Below are positions 19,501 through 26,904 of a stretch of 64,000 nucleotides of DNA, one piece after another. Source of the stretch: Parerythrobacter lacustris (GTDB taxonomy: Bacteria; Pseudomonadota; Alphaproteobacteria; Sphingomonadales; Sphingomonadaceae); the NCBI RefSeq assembly GCF_024626475.1, contig NZ_JANKHH010000005.1:186001-250000 (forward strand), in the 5' to 3' direction. Position numbers and translations under genes: made by a program. How positions within the stretch are numbered: position 1 is the stretch's first letter; every line of letters begins with the position of its first letter. The notes below the pieces were generated by a model. The model was not told where the DNA came from. It did not search any database and saw only the letters and a list, made by a program, of their open reading frames with translations.

Positions 19501-19850
19501 AGCTGGCCGATGCCGGGGTAAAGGTCGCCATCGGTGCGCACGGCCAGCAGGCCGGGATCGCGGCGCACTGGGAACTGTGGAGTTTCGTGCGCGGCGGCAT
19601 GTCGCCGGTCGAGGCGTTGCGCGCGGGCACGATTGCTTCGGCCCAATCGCTCGGCATGGCGCAGGATATCGGCAGCCTCGAGGCGGGCAAGCTGGCCGAC
19701 CTCATCGTGCTCGACGCCGATCCGAGCGTCGACATTTCCAACAGCGACAACATTGCGCAGGTGATGCTCGGCGGCCGTCTCTACGATGCGAAAACGATGA
19801 ACGAGGTCGAGACCGGCACAGCCGAGCGGCGCAAATACTGGTGGGAGTGA
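16536..19850 (+). CDS. Secreted beta-propeller amidohydrolase
   Basis: A 1104-residue exported hydrolase of the amidohydrolase superfamily. A signal peptide (about 1-21, ending AYAQ) is followed by an acidic Pro/Glu linker, then two TolB/PD40-type propeller regions made of repeated SPDGR or SPDGT blades (about 80-700). The C-terminal amidohydrolase domain follows, with the metal-binding DAHAHG motif (about residues 756-761), the HNVPVDVF segment, GAHGQQAG and a final metal-pocket region. The ATG at 16536 has GGGGAG upstream. Homologues are usually annotated as amidohydrolase family or Tol biopolymer proteins with peptidase-like roles; the substrate is unknown. The gene ends just before tRNA-Gly. 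Confidence 0.87.
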   Translation: MKSTVASVLAVLFVAPAAYAQDTQDPPVEETEAPENEARNPEQQPAELPDPGPGSADAADSDTGDDSKWDVNAPRGATMSQVAIDVDEGSWMDVDVSPDGRMLAFSLLGDIYTMPISGGTPTRIAEGLAWEVHPRFSPDGTRIAFTSDRAGGENIWLMDANGENKQQLTKESFRLLNQPSWSPDGRFIAAKKHFTTGRSLGTGEVWLYHVSGGGGVKLVKRPNEQHQKELGEPTYAPDGSAIFYTRNNTGGPIFEYAQDSNAGIFQIARYDVDSGEITEAVGGYGGAVRPTPSPDGKSIAFVRRSEDRSQLWVKDFASGKERMLRDGLDMDVQETWAVTGVYPNMDWTPDSKEVVYWSGGKLNRTDATNGATRDIPFRVSDTRGVADAPHPQIAVAPDSFTTSIPKFATVSPDGKQVVFETLGKLYLKPTDGGAARRLTSGDAIEAFPAWSRDGSRIAYVRWTDEGLGEIVTTAARGGSASAVTTQPGHYRNPQFSPDGRTIVFEKGAGGFLTSPDYSENPGVYRVPASGGEPELVARDGGSPQFGATNDRIFMLEGGDGLSLVSTDFNGQDKRTHASGELVNDYRISPDGRYLAFRQNYEVFAMPLVPGGAELSVDKAGGPLPVTRASKGGADYIGWSKDGASLNWSIGPTLFTVSTADLFTASPDAKSGFTPPTEGLSLAMSQRAAKPSGTVVLSGAKVLTMSGAGAGAIEQGMIVIDGDRIAGVYDMTTSRIALPAGAKVIDMTGKTIMPGLVDAHAHGPYGVSDVVPQQSWSLVQQLALGTTTMHDPSSQASQVFAASERQRAGTLLAPRLFSTGEIIYGAKAAGVYAEIESYEDALAHVRRIKVQGGFSVKNYNQPRREQRQMVVRAAAAENMLVVAEGGSLFGMDMNLVADGNSTIEHNVPVDVFYDDMVQFFSQSNSNYTPTLVVTYGGLAGDPYWRQATDVWQNPLMVHTPPKMLLAETGRRIKAPDWAFVDDNNAREAKKLADAGVKVAIGAHGQQAGIAAHWELWSFVRGGMSPVEALRAGTIASAQSLGMAQDIGSLEAGKLADLIVLDADPSVDISNSDNIAQVMLGGRLYDAKTMNEVETGTAERRKYWWE

Positions 19851-19867
19851 GCCGAACCGAAAAGGGC

Positions 19868-19941
19868 TGGAGCGGGTAGCGGGAATCGAACCCGCATAAC
19901 TAGCTTGGAAGGCTAGGGCTTTACCACTAAGCTATACCCGC
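19868..19941 (-). tRNA. tRNA-Gly(TCC)
   Basis: Read on the minus strand it folds as a complete tRNA: acceptor GCGGGTA pairs with TACCCGC, the anticodon loop is CTTCCAA (anticodon TCC) between CTAGC and GCTAG, and the T arm has GGGTTCGATTCCC. The 3' CCA is encoded (19868-19870). It lies between the amidohydrolase gene and the OmpA-like gene. Confidence 0.95.
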
Positions 19942-19982
19942 CCGCTCAGGCCCGCGCGCTTGCCACCGATGGGGCGCGTTCG

Positions 19983-20546
19983 TCAAGAATTTGTCGGCTC
20001 GGGGCTTGCGGTTTTCTCCACTTGCTGCAGCGCGACGGTGATTTCGACCCGGCGGTTGGCTTGGCGGCCCGCTTCGTTGGGCTCGCCATTGGCCAAAGCG
20101 TTGGGCTCGACCGGGTTCTGCTCGCCGAAGGCGATGACCTCGATCCGGTCTGCCGCAACGCCCTGCTCCAGCAGATAGTCGCGCACCGCCTCGGCCCGTT
20201 CGCGCGAGACGCGCAGGTTGATCGCATCGTTGCCCCCAGCGTCGCTGTGGCCGCGAACGACGATGGCGCCCGCTGACTTGGCCGCGTCGGACGCCAGCAA
20301 TGCGTCGAGCTTGGCAAGGGCTGCGGCACTGAGTTCGCTTCCGCCCTCGGCGAAGGGGATCGTCGCCTCGGTCGGTTCGGGTTCGGCCACCGCAGGCTCC
20401 ACCCCCGCTTCGGTATCGAAAATCGAATTGGTCGGGGCGGCCGAGGGTTCGCCGCTTGCGGTCGGGCTCGGTTCGGGCGCGGGCGGCTCGCCGGTGCAGG
20501 CGGCGAGCGCAAGGGCGAGAAGCGAAGCGTGTGTGATACGGTTCAT
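19983..20546 (-). CDS. OmpA-family lipoprotein
   Basis: A 187-residue lipoprotein with a C-terminal OmpA/Pal peptidoglycan-binding domain. The signal peptide ends in a lipobox (LAAC, Cys about residue 17), so it is lipidated, probably in the outer membrane. A Pro/Glu/Ala-rich linker leads to the OmpA domain (about 65-180), with FAEGGSELS, GHSDAGGNDAINLRVSRERA and the C-terminal NRRVEI motif. It likely ties the outer membrane to peptidoglycan. The start at 20546 has GGAG upstream. It lies 16 bases after the antiporter gene on the same strand and may be cotranscribed. Confidence 0.87.
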   Translation of the reverse strand: MNRITHASLLALALAACTGEPPAPEPSPTASGEPSAAPTNSIFDTEAGVEPAVAEPEPTEATIPFAEGGSELSAAALAKLDALLASDAAKSAGAIVVRGHSDAGGNDAINLRVSRERAEAVRDYLLEQGVAADRIEVIAFGEQNPVEPNALANGEPNEAGRQANRRVEITVALQQVEKTASPEPTNS

Positions 20547-20562
20547 GGGGTCTGCTCCCGGG

Positions 20563-22431
20563 TCATGTAGCCGGTGCCGCCGGACGCGCGCCCTTGCGGG
20601 CGGCGCGCTCGTCGGCAGAAGGCGCCTTGGGCGGGGTGAAAGAGATGATCGTGTCGCCCGGCTGGGGATCGGGGCGGGCGGCATGGGTGAAAAAGCGCAG
20701 TTGCCCGTTCTCGCGCACAAGCATCAGCATATGCGCGGTCGGCGGCAGCGCCTTTTTTGCGTCGTCGAAGCCGAATTCGCCCGACAGCCGCGTCTTGCGG
20801 AACACCCAGCCCTGCTCCTGCCGTTCCTGCACATCGGATACGCCGAAGCCGGATTCGAACAGGGCGCGGCCGCGGATACTGGGCGGCAGCGCGTGGCGGT
20901 CGTCATCCTCCGCCGATTCGCCCAGCTGGTAGACCGCATCGCGGCCCACCTCATGCGCGAATTCGTTGCACACCAGAGCATTGTAGGCCTCGTTGTCGGT
21001 CGCCGCAACGAGCGTCTGGAACAGGGTCAGGTCGAGATTGTGCTCGGTCGCTTCGTTGAGGATTTCACCGTGATAGGTCGGCAGACCATCGCGGCGGGCC
21101 GCAGCGAGCCGCTGCCAGCTCTGATCGACGATGGTCACCGGCACCTTGAGCGTATCAAGCTGCTTGCCCAGCGCAATGGTCCACGGCGTGCTGCCGACGA
21201 TCAGCAGGCCCGGACGCGTGTCACCTTTCACCTTGAGCAGCTTGGCGACGAAATCGATCGAGAACCCATGTGCGACGATCGTCGCCACCACCACCGCGAA
21301 ACTCAGCCCGATCAGCAGATTGCCGTCGGCAAAGCCGAATTCGTTGAGCCGCAGCGCGAACAGGCCCGAAATCGCCACCAGCACGATGCCGCGTGGTGCG
21401 ATCCAGGCGAGAAACAGCCGCTCGTTCCACGGCACCGAGCTGAAGGCGAGGCTGAGCAGAACCGTCACCGGTCGCACCACGAACAGCAGTGCGAGGAGGA
21501 ACAGCATGATCCTGAGGCCTTCGGGCTGGCGCGGGTCGAGATATTCGAGCTCCTGCCAATCGAGCGAGGCGGAGAGCAGGATGAAGATGCCCGAGACGAG
21601 CAGCACGGCGACGTTCTGCTTGAACGGATGGATCGAGCGCAGGCTGGTTACGCGCATGTTGGCCAGCGCAATGCCCATGACCGTCACCGCCACGAGGCCT
21701 GCTTCGTGTTCGATGCGGTTGGAGAGGACGAACACTCCGACCACCGTCGTCAGCAAGACGGGAACCTTGAGATACTCGGGCACCAGGCCGCGCGGGAAAG
21801 ACCAGGCGATCGCCTTGGCCGCTGCGAAGCCGACCAGACCGGCTAAGATCGCCGCACCGATCAGCGGAGGCACGATCTGGAACAGGCTCGCGTCCGGGGT
21901 TTCTGCGGTCTTCCGGAAGTATTCGTAGGCGATCACCGCGCACAGCGCGCCGGTCGGATCGTTGACGATCGCTTCCCACTTGAGGATCGCGGCGGGGCGC
22001 TGCTGGATCGAAGACTGGCGCAGCAACGGCATCACCACCGTGGGCCCGGTGACCACGAGGATTCCGCCGAACAGCACCGCCACCGGCACGGCAAGCCCGG
22101 CGACGTAGTGCCCGGCAAGCGCACCCGCGATCCAGCCCACGACCACCCCGATTGTGGTCATCCGCCACACCGCCTCGCCCGAATGGCGCAATTCGCGGAA
22201 ATCAAGGCTCAAACCGCCTTCGAACAGGATCAGTGCGACGCCGATGGTGACCATCGGATCGAGCAGGTCGCCAAATGCCGCGTCCGGGTCCATCACGCCG
22301 AACACCGGCCCGACGAGGAATCCTGCCGCGAGCATCAGCACGATAGCCGGCCAGCCTGTCCGCCAAGCCAGCCATTGCGCGCCGATCCCCAGCACGCCGA
22401 CCAGCGCTATGACGAGTGCCTGTTGTTCCAC
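20563..22431 (-). CDS. CPA-type cation/proton antiporter with TrkA-N domain
   Basis: A 622-residue inner-membrane antiporter. The N-terminal two thirds has about 12 membrane helices and the family GGILVVTGPTVV and EAIVNDPTGAL segments (about 125-185), the latter with the ND pair of the ion-binding site. The cytoplasmic C-terminal part has a TrkA-N Rossmann-like domain (about residues 400-530) and a final GDTIISFTP RCK-C-like region, so nucleotides may gate it. Likely role: sodium or potassium/proton exchange for pH or salt homeostasis. NhaP and KefB are the closest named types, but the ion cannot be set from sequence. Confidence 0.87.
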   Translation of the reverse strand: MEQQALVIALVGVLGIGAQWLAWRTGWPAIVLMLAAGFLVGPVFGVMDPDAAFGDLLDPMVTIGVALILFEGGLSLDFRELRHSGEAVWRMTTIGVVVGWIAGALAGHYVAGLAVPVAVLFGGILVVTGPTVVMPLLRQSSIQQRPAAILKWEAIVNDPTGALCAVIAYEYFRKTAETPDASLFQIVPPLIGAAILAGLVGFAAAKAIAWSFPRGLVPEYLKVPVLLTTVVGVFVLSNRIEHEAGLVAVTVMGIALANMRVTSLRSIHPFKQNVAVLLVSGIFILLSASLDWQELEYLDPRQPEGLRIMLFLLALLFVVRPVTVLLSLAFSSVPWNERLFLAWIAPRGIVLVAISGLFALRLNEFGFADGNLLIGLSFAVVVATIVAHGFSIDFVAKLLKVKGDTRPGLLIVGSTPWTIALGKQLDTLKVPVTIVDQSWQRLAAARRDGLPTYHGEILNEATEHNLDLTLFQTLVAATDNEAYNALVCNEFAHEVGRDAVYQLGESAEDDDRHALPPSIRGRALFESGFGVSDVQERQEQGWVFRKTRLSGEFGFDDAKKALPPTAHMLMLVRENGQLRFFTHAARPDPQPGDTIISFTPPKAPSADERAARKGARPAAPAT

Positions 22432-22499
22432 CGGTGTATCAACCCCCTTGTCGCATCCTCAATGCCCGGGCGCGCGATTCTCTCCCGTGGGAAGTCGGA

Positions 22500-23036
22500 T
22501 CAATCGCCCTCGAACGCCATCAGGGCATCGACTTCGACCCCGGCGCGGCGGAGGCGCTCGGCCCCGCCGAGGTCTGGCAAGTCGATGGCGAATACGGCAC
22601 GATCGACCACCGCCCCCGCGCTGCGCAGGAGCTCGATGGCGGCCAGCGCCGTACCGCCGGTGGCAATCAGGTCGTCGACGATCACGATCCTTTCGCCCTG
22701 CCCAACGGCTGTCGGATCGATCTCCAGCCGATCGGTGCCGTATTCGAGCGCGTAGTCGACCCCGATGGTCGGGACCGGCAGCTTGCCGGGCTTGCGCACC
22801 GGGATAAAGCCAAGCCCTTCGTGAACTGCCACCGCCGCGCCGAAGATGAAGCCGCGCGCTTCCATCCCGGCGATGGCTTCTGCCCCGGCCCGGCGCACGT
22901 GATCGGCCATATGCCCGATCGCCGCCGACAGGCCTGCCCCATGCGCGATCAGCGTGGTGATGTCGCGAAACTGGATTCCGGGGGCGGGGAAATCGGGCAC
23001 GGTGCGCACCAGCGCCTTCAGATCGTCAACGGTCAT
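22500..23036 (-). CDS. apt: Adenine phosphoribosyltransferase
   Basis: Apt salvages adenine to AMP with PRPP in the cytoplasm. The 178-residue length is typical. The N-terminus has VPDFPAPGIQFRDIT (about 13-27), and the PRPP-binding motif is RIVIVDDLIATGGTA (about 119-133). GGAG lies 6 bases before the ATG. It is followed, on the same strand, by the antiporter gene after a 68-base gap. Confidence 0.95.
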   Translation of the reverse strand: MTVDDLKALVRTVPDFPAPGIQFRDITTLIAHGAGLSAAIGHMADHVRRAGAEAIAGMEARGFIFGAAVAVHEGLGFIPVRKPGKLPVPTIGVDYALEYGTDRLEIDPTAVGQGERIVIVDDLIATGGTALAAIELLRSAGAVVDRAVFAIDLPDLGGAERLRRAGVEVDALMAFEGD

Positions 23037-23085
23037 GCGGTCTCCGGGTTCGCTGGAGTTCTAGCGAATTGCCCGCCAAAGCAAA

Positions 23086-23115
23086 GCGCCCCCGCATCGT
23101 GAAATGCGGAGGCGC
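23086..23115 (-). terminator. Terminator-like hairpin after petC
   Basis: A 12-bp stem with one mismatch (GCGCC-CCGCAT against ATGCGG-GGCGC) and a 6-base loop, 29 bases after the petC stop. On the minus strand it is followed by TTTGCTTT. It probably ends the petABC transcript before apt. Confidence 0.6.
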
Positions 23116-23144
23116 CTAGTTCTACGGATCTAGCGTTGCGCGAC

Positions 23145-24020
23145 TTACTCGGACGAACCCTTCTTCGGTTTTTTGCCGGCCCAGATGTTCTTGTACGAGA
23201 AATAGGCCAGAGTCGTCGCGAACAGCAGGAACAGGATGAACCATGTGCCGGTCTGCTTGCGCTGCTGCATCTTCGGCTCAGCGGTCCAGGTCAGGAAGGC
23301 GGCCACGTCGGTCGCCATCTGGTCCACCGTCGCCGTAGTGCCATCGTCATAGGTCACCTGGCCGTCCGCCGCGATCGGCGCCGCCATCGCGAGGTTGAGG
23401 TTCGCGAAATAGGGGTTGAAGTTGAGGCCCGGCGGGGTGCTGAACTCGGGGAATTCCTGCGCCAGGCTCTTGCCTTCGGCATTCTTGTAGGTCGCCGGAT
23501 CGGCATAGCCGATGAGCAGCGAGTGCACATAGTTGGTCCCGTCGTGGCGCGCCTTGGTCATCAGCGAAAGGTCGGGCGGGATGGCGTTGTTGTTGGCCGC
23601 GCGTGCCGCCACGTCGTTGGGATAGACCAGCGGGAAGCGGTCGGTCGGCAGGCCCGGGCGCAGCGTCGCTTCCCCGGTGTCGGGGTCGATCCCGGGCACC
23701 TGCCACTCGGCGGCGAGCGCCTTGACCTGCGCTTCGCTGTAGCCGAGGTCGGCCAGATCGCGGAACGAGACGAACTTCAGGCTGTGACAGGCAGCACAGA
23801 CTTCCTTGTAGACCTTGTAGCCCCGCTGGAGCTGGACCTTGTCCCACTTGCCGAATGGTCCGTCGAACGAATAGGCCACGTCCTTGGGCGCCAGATGGAA
23901 CTCGTGCTCGGCGGTCGGCTCGTGTTCTTCGGTTGCGAAGGTATAGGCCCCGACGCCGAAGGACAGCAGGGCAACACCCGAGAAAACGAGGCCGATGAGA
24001 ATTGCAAACAGGCGGATCAT
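23145..24020 (-). CDS. petC: Cytochrome c1 of the bc1 complex
   Basis: Cytochrome c1 accepts electrons from the Rieske protein and passes them to soluble cytochrome c. The 291-residue protein has an N-terminal membrane-targeting segment (about 5-28), the haem c site CAACH (about residues 75-79), and a C-terminal membrane anchor (about 260-280) followed by a short Lys-rich tail. AAGGAAAG precedes the ATG. Third gene of petABC, 21 bases after petB. An N-terminal haem domain and C-terminal anchor are normal for alphaproteobacteria. Confidence 0.95.
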   Translation of the reverse strand: MIRLFAILIGLVFSGVALLSFGVGAYTFATEEHEPTAEHEFHLAPKDVAYSFDGPFGKWDKVQLQRGYKVYKEVCAACHSLKFVSFRDLADLGYSEAQVKALAAEWQVPGIDPDTGEATLRPGLPTDRFPLVYPNDVAARAANNNAIPPDLSLMTKARHDGTNYVHSLLIGYADPATYKNAEGKSLAQEFPEFSTPPGLNFNPYFANLNLAMAAPIAADGQVTYDDGTTATVDQMATDVAAFLTWTAEPKMQQRKQTGTWFILFLLFATTLAYFSYKNIWAGKKPKKGSSE

Positions 24021-24041
24021 GTCGCTATCTTTCCTTCGTCC

Positions 24042-25331
24042 TCAGGCCTTGGCCGCAACGGTCGCGCCAAGCTGGGCATCGTCGTCCTTTCCCAGCACGG
24101 CCTCGGTGATCGAATAGGGCAGCGGCTTGGGCCGCTCGATCGAGGAGACGATCGGGACGATCACGAGGAAGTGCAGGAAGTAGTACGCCGTCGCCAGCTG
24201 GCTGAACATGATATAGGGTTCTTCGGCATGTGCGCCGCCGAGGTAGAACAGCGCGGCCATATCCACCATCAGCACCCAGAAGAAGATCCGGTACAGCGGA
24301 CGGTAGCTGGCCGAACGGACCGGCGAACGGTCGAGCCACGGCAGGAAGAACCACATCAGGATCGCGCTGAACATCGCGAGCACGCCCCACAGCTGGGCGG
24401 TCAGGATGAAATCGAAGGTGAAAGCGCGCAGGATTGCGTAGAACGGGTAGAAATACCATTCGGGGACGATCAGCGCCGGGGTCGAGAGCGGGTTCGCCTC
24501 GATATAATTGTCCGGATGGCCCAGCGCGTTCGGCATGAAGAACACGAACAGGCAGTAGAGGATCAGGAACACGCCCAACCCGAAGCCGTCCTTCGCCGTG
24601 TAATACGGGTGGAACGGGACGGTGTCGCTTTCCTTCTTCACTTCGACCCCGGTCGGGTTGGTCGAGCCGGGGATATGCAGCGCCCAGATATGCAGGATCA
24701 CCACGCCGGCGATCACGAAGGGCAGCAGGAAGTGGAGCGAGAAGAAGCGGTTCAGCGCCGCGTTGTCAGGTGCGTAACCGCCGAGCAGCCAGATCTGCAG
24801 CGGTTCGCCGACCAGCGGGATCGCGCCGAACAGGCCGGTGATGACCTTGGCACCCCAGAAGCTCATCTGGCCCCACGGCAGGACGTAGCCCATGAACGCG
24901 GTCGCCATGCACAGCAGGAAGATGACCACACCGAGCAGCCAGATCATCTCGCGCGGGGCCTTGTACGAACCGTAATAGAATCCGCGGAAAATGTGCAGGT
25001 AGAGCACGAGGAAGAAGAAGCTTGCCCCGTTGGCGTGCATGTAACGCAGCATCCAGCCCCAGTTGACGTTGCGCATGATGTGTTCGGTCGAACCGAACGC
25101 GACCAGCGCATTGGGGGCGTAGTGCATCGCGAGGATCACGCCGGTGACGATCTGCAACACCAGGCAGAACCCGGCGAGCACGCCGAAGTTGTACATGTAG
25201 TTGAGGTTGCGCGGGACCGGGTATCCGGCGCCGACGGCATTATAGACGAGGCGCGGCAGGGGCAGCTTCTCGTCCACCCATTTCATCAGCGGGTTCTGCG
25301 GCTCGTAGTGGTTCGCCCAGGGAAAGCTCAT
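24042..25331 (-). CDS. petB: Cytochrome b of the bc1 complex
   Basis: The quinol-oxidising membrane subunit of complex III. The 429-residue protein has about eight membrane helices, with haem-binding His in [10 protein letters not shown] and [12 protein letters not shown] (about residues 85-115) and the later His pair near [10 protein letters not shown], plus the PEWY quinol-site motif (about residue 290). It ends in a short cytoplasmic tail. The upstream GAGAG fits the ATG. It lies 17 bases after petA. Confidence 0.96.
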   Translation of the reverse strand: MSFPWANHYEPQNPLMKWVDEKLPLPRLVYNAVGAGYPVPRNLNYMYNFGVLAGFCLVLQIVTGVILAMHYAPNALVAFGSTEHIMRNVNWGWMLRYMHANGASFFFLVLYLHIFRGFYYGSYKAPREMIWLLGVVIFLLCMATAFMGYVLPWGQMSFWGAKVITGLFGAIPLVGEPLQIWLLGGYAPDNAALNRFFSLHFLLPFVIAGVVILHIWALHIPGSTNPTGVEVKKESDTVPFHPYYTAKDGFGLGVFLILYCLFVFFMPNALGHPDNYIEANPLSTPALIVPEWYFYPFYAILRAFTFDFILTAQLWGVLAMFSAILMWFFLPWLDRSPVRSASYRPLYRIFFWVLMVDMAALFYLGGAHAEEPYIMFSQLATAYYFLHFLVIVPIVSSIERPKPLPYSITEAVLGKDDDAQLGATVAAKA

Positions 25332-25348
25332 GGTCTGTCTCTCGCTCC

Positions 25349-25936
25349 TCAGCCGACCGTAACCACGGTGCCATCGGCATTGAATTCATAGTCGGGGACC
25401 AGCAGATTGGTCGGCGCCGGGCCTTTGCGGATGCGTGCGGCGGTATCGTAGTGCGAACCGTGGCAGGGGCAGAAATAGCCGCCGTATTCGCCGCGTGCCT
25501 CGCCTTCGGCTGCTCCGAGCGGAACGCAGCCCAAATGGGTGCAGACGCCCATGGTAATCAGCATCGCCTTCTGGCCGGCCTTGGTCCGCTCTTCGAGCGA
25601 CTGCGGGTCGCGCAGGTCGGACAGCGGCACCGCGTCGGCCTCGGCGATTTCGGCATCGGTCAGGCGGCGCAGGAACAGCGGCTGTTTGCGGAAGATCGCC
25701 TTGATCGCCTGGCCCGGCTCGATTGCCGAAACATCGACCTCGACGGTGCTTTCCGCCAGCACATCGGCCGACGGGGCCATCTGGCTGATCAGCGGGTAGA
25801 GCACGGCGATGCCGCCCACCCCGGCCGCGCTCACCGCGGCGATATTGATGAAGTCGCGGCGGCGCACGCCGTCTCCGGTTGCATCCGTTTCCGGTGCGAC
25901 CATGTCGGGTGTCGCGGTGCCAGTCGTGTCAGCCAT
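25349..25936 (-). CDS. petA: Ubiquinol-cytochrome c reductase Rieske iron-sulfur subunit
   Basis: The Rieske subunit moves electrons from quinol to cytochrome c1. The 195-residue protein has a twin-arginine-like RRRDF segment (about residues 25-29) before its membrane anchor (about 31-52), so Tat export is likely. The 2Fe-2S ligands are CTHLGC and CPCHGSH. The ATG at 25936 is used because earlier codons are unlike the family. First gene of petABC; the 215-base region upstream must hold the promoter, but no clear boxes could be assigned. Confidence 0.95.
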   Translation of the reverse strand: MADTTGTATPDMVAPETDATGDGVRRRDFINIAAVSAAGVGGIAVLYPLISQMAPSADVLAESTVEVDVSAIEPGQAIKAIFRKQPLFLRRLTDAEIAEADAVPLSDLRDPQSLEERTKAGQKAMLITMGVCTHLGCVPLGAAEGEARGEYGGYFCPCHGSHYDTAARIRKGPAPTNLLVPDYEFNADGTVVTVG

Positions 25937-26151
25937 CGATTCTGCCTTAAACCTAACAGCTCGCCCGCAAGGAAGACGCGGGAAGGTTGCGTTTTCACCG
26001 ATCCGGTTGGGCTGGCTGGAAGTATTGTCCCCACGCTTTGGGAACACCCCTGTCTCGGCCTATCCGGTGCCGGTTTGCGCGCGCTGATAGACGGGAATGC
26101 GCCATGTGCCAACCGCCTTTTTGGCACCATTCGTCCGCTTGCGCGCAACCG

Positions 26152-26904
26152 TCAGCCGGCGATCCCGATCAGGCTCAGTTGCCTGCCATAGCTGGCTTCG
26201 CTGCGGTGGGTCGCGCGGCGGAACGAATAGAAGCTGACTTCTTCGCGGTAGGTGTCGCGGCCGAGCGGATCGACATGCTCGACCCCGGCCAGTGCCAGCC
26301 GCTTGCCGACATAGGCTTCGAGATCGAACTGCCAGTGTCCCTTGCGCCCGGGGCCGAAGAATCTCCCGTCATCTTCGGTGAACTGGCCGCGAAACCCGTC
26401 ATCGACCTCATAGCTCGCCTGCGCGATGCACGGCCCGATCGCCGCGAGAATGCTGTCGCGCTCGGCTCCCAGCGAAACCATCGTCTCGACCGTCGCCTCG
26501 ATCACCCCGCCATGCGCACCGCGCCATCCGGCGTGGGCCGCGCCGACCACCCCTGCCTCACGATCGGCAAGCAGCACCGGCGCGCAATCGGCGGTAACGA
26601 TGCCGAGTAGCAGGCCCGGCCGGTCGGTGACGACGGCATCGGCCCGGGGCCGGTCCTCCCATGCCCACGGTTGGGTCACGACGACCGCGTCGTTTGAATG
26701 AACCTGATAGGGCGTGACCAGTGCCGCCCCTGGCAGCACCGCCTCGGTTGCCAGACGCCGGTTCTCGGCCACGTCCGCCTCGTCGTCGCCCGCGCCGAAG
26801 CCGCACTGGAGCCCCGCGACCGCACCGGTCGAGACCCCGCCGCGCCGGGTCATGAAGCCGTGCGGCACCCCGCCGAGCAGCGCCGAGTGGAGCGCTTCAG
26901 CCAA
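26152..26904 (-). CDS. pgeF: Peptidoglycan editing factor PgeF (YfiH/laccase-domain family)
   Basis: PgeF-family enzymes remove wrongly built peptidoglycan precursors, and were formerly called polyphenol oxidases. The 250-residue product carries the family metal-site segments: CAPVLLAD, GAAHAGWRGAHGG (about residues 120-132) and IGPCI. The TTG start overlaps the end of pepN by 8 bases, so the two are coupled. Confidence 0.9.
   Translation of the reverse strand: MAEALHSALLGGVPHGFMTRRGGVSTGAVAGLQCGFGAGDDEADVAENRRLATEAVLPGAALVTPYQVHSNDAVVVTQPWAWEDRPRADAVVTDRPGLLLGIVTADCAPVLLADREAGVVGAAHAGWRGAHGGVIEATVETMVSLGAERDSILAAIGPCIAQASYEVDDGFRGQFTEDDGRFFGPGRKGHWQFDLEAYVGKRLALAGVEHVDPLGRDTYREEVSFYSFRRATHRSEASYGRQLSLIGIAG

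Noticed and set aside
23136-25391. 751-residue plus-strand frame
   Set aside because: It is antisense to petB and petC, which have clear haem motifs.
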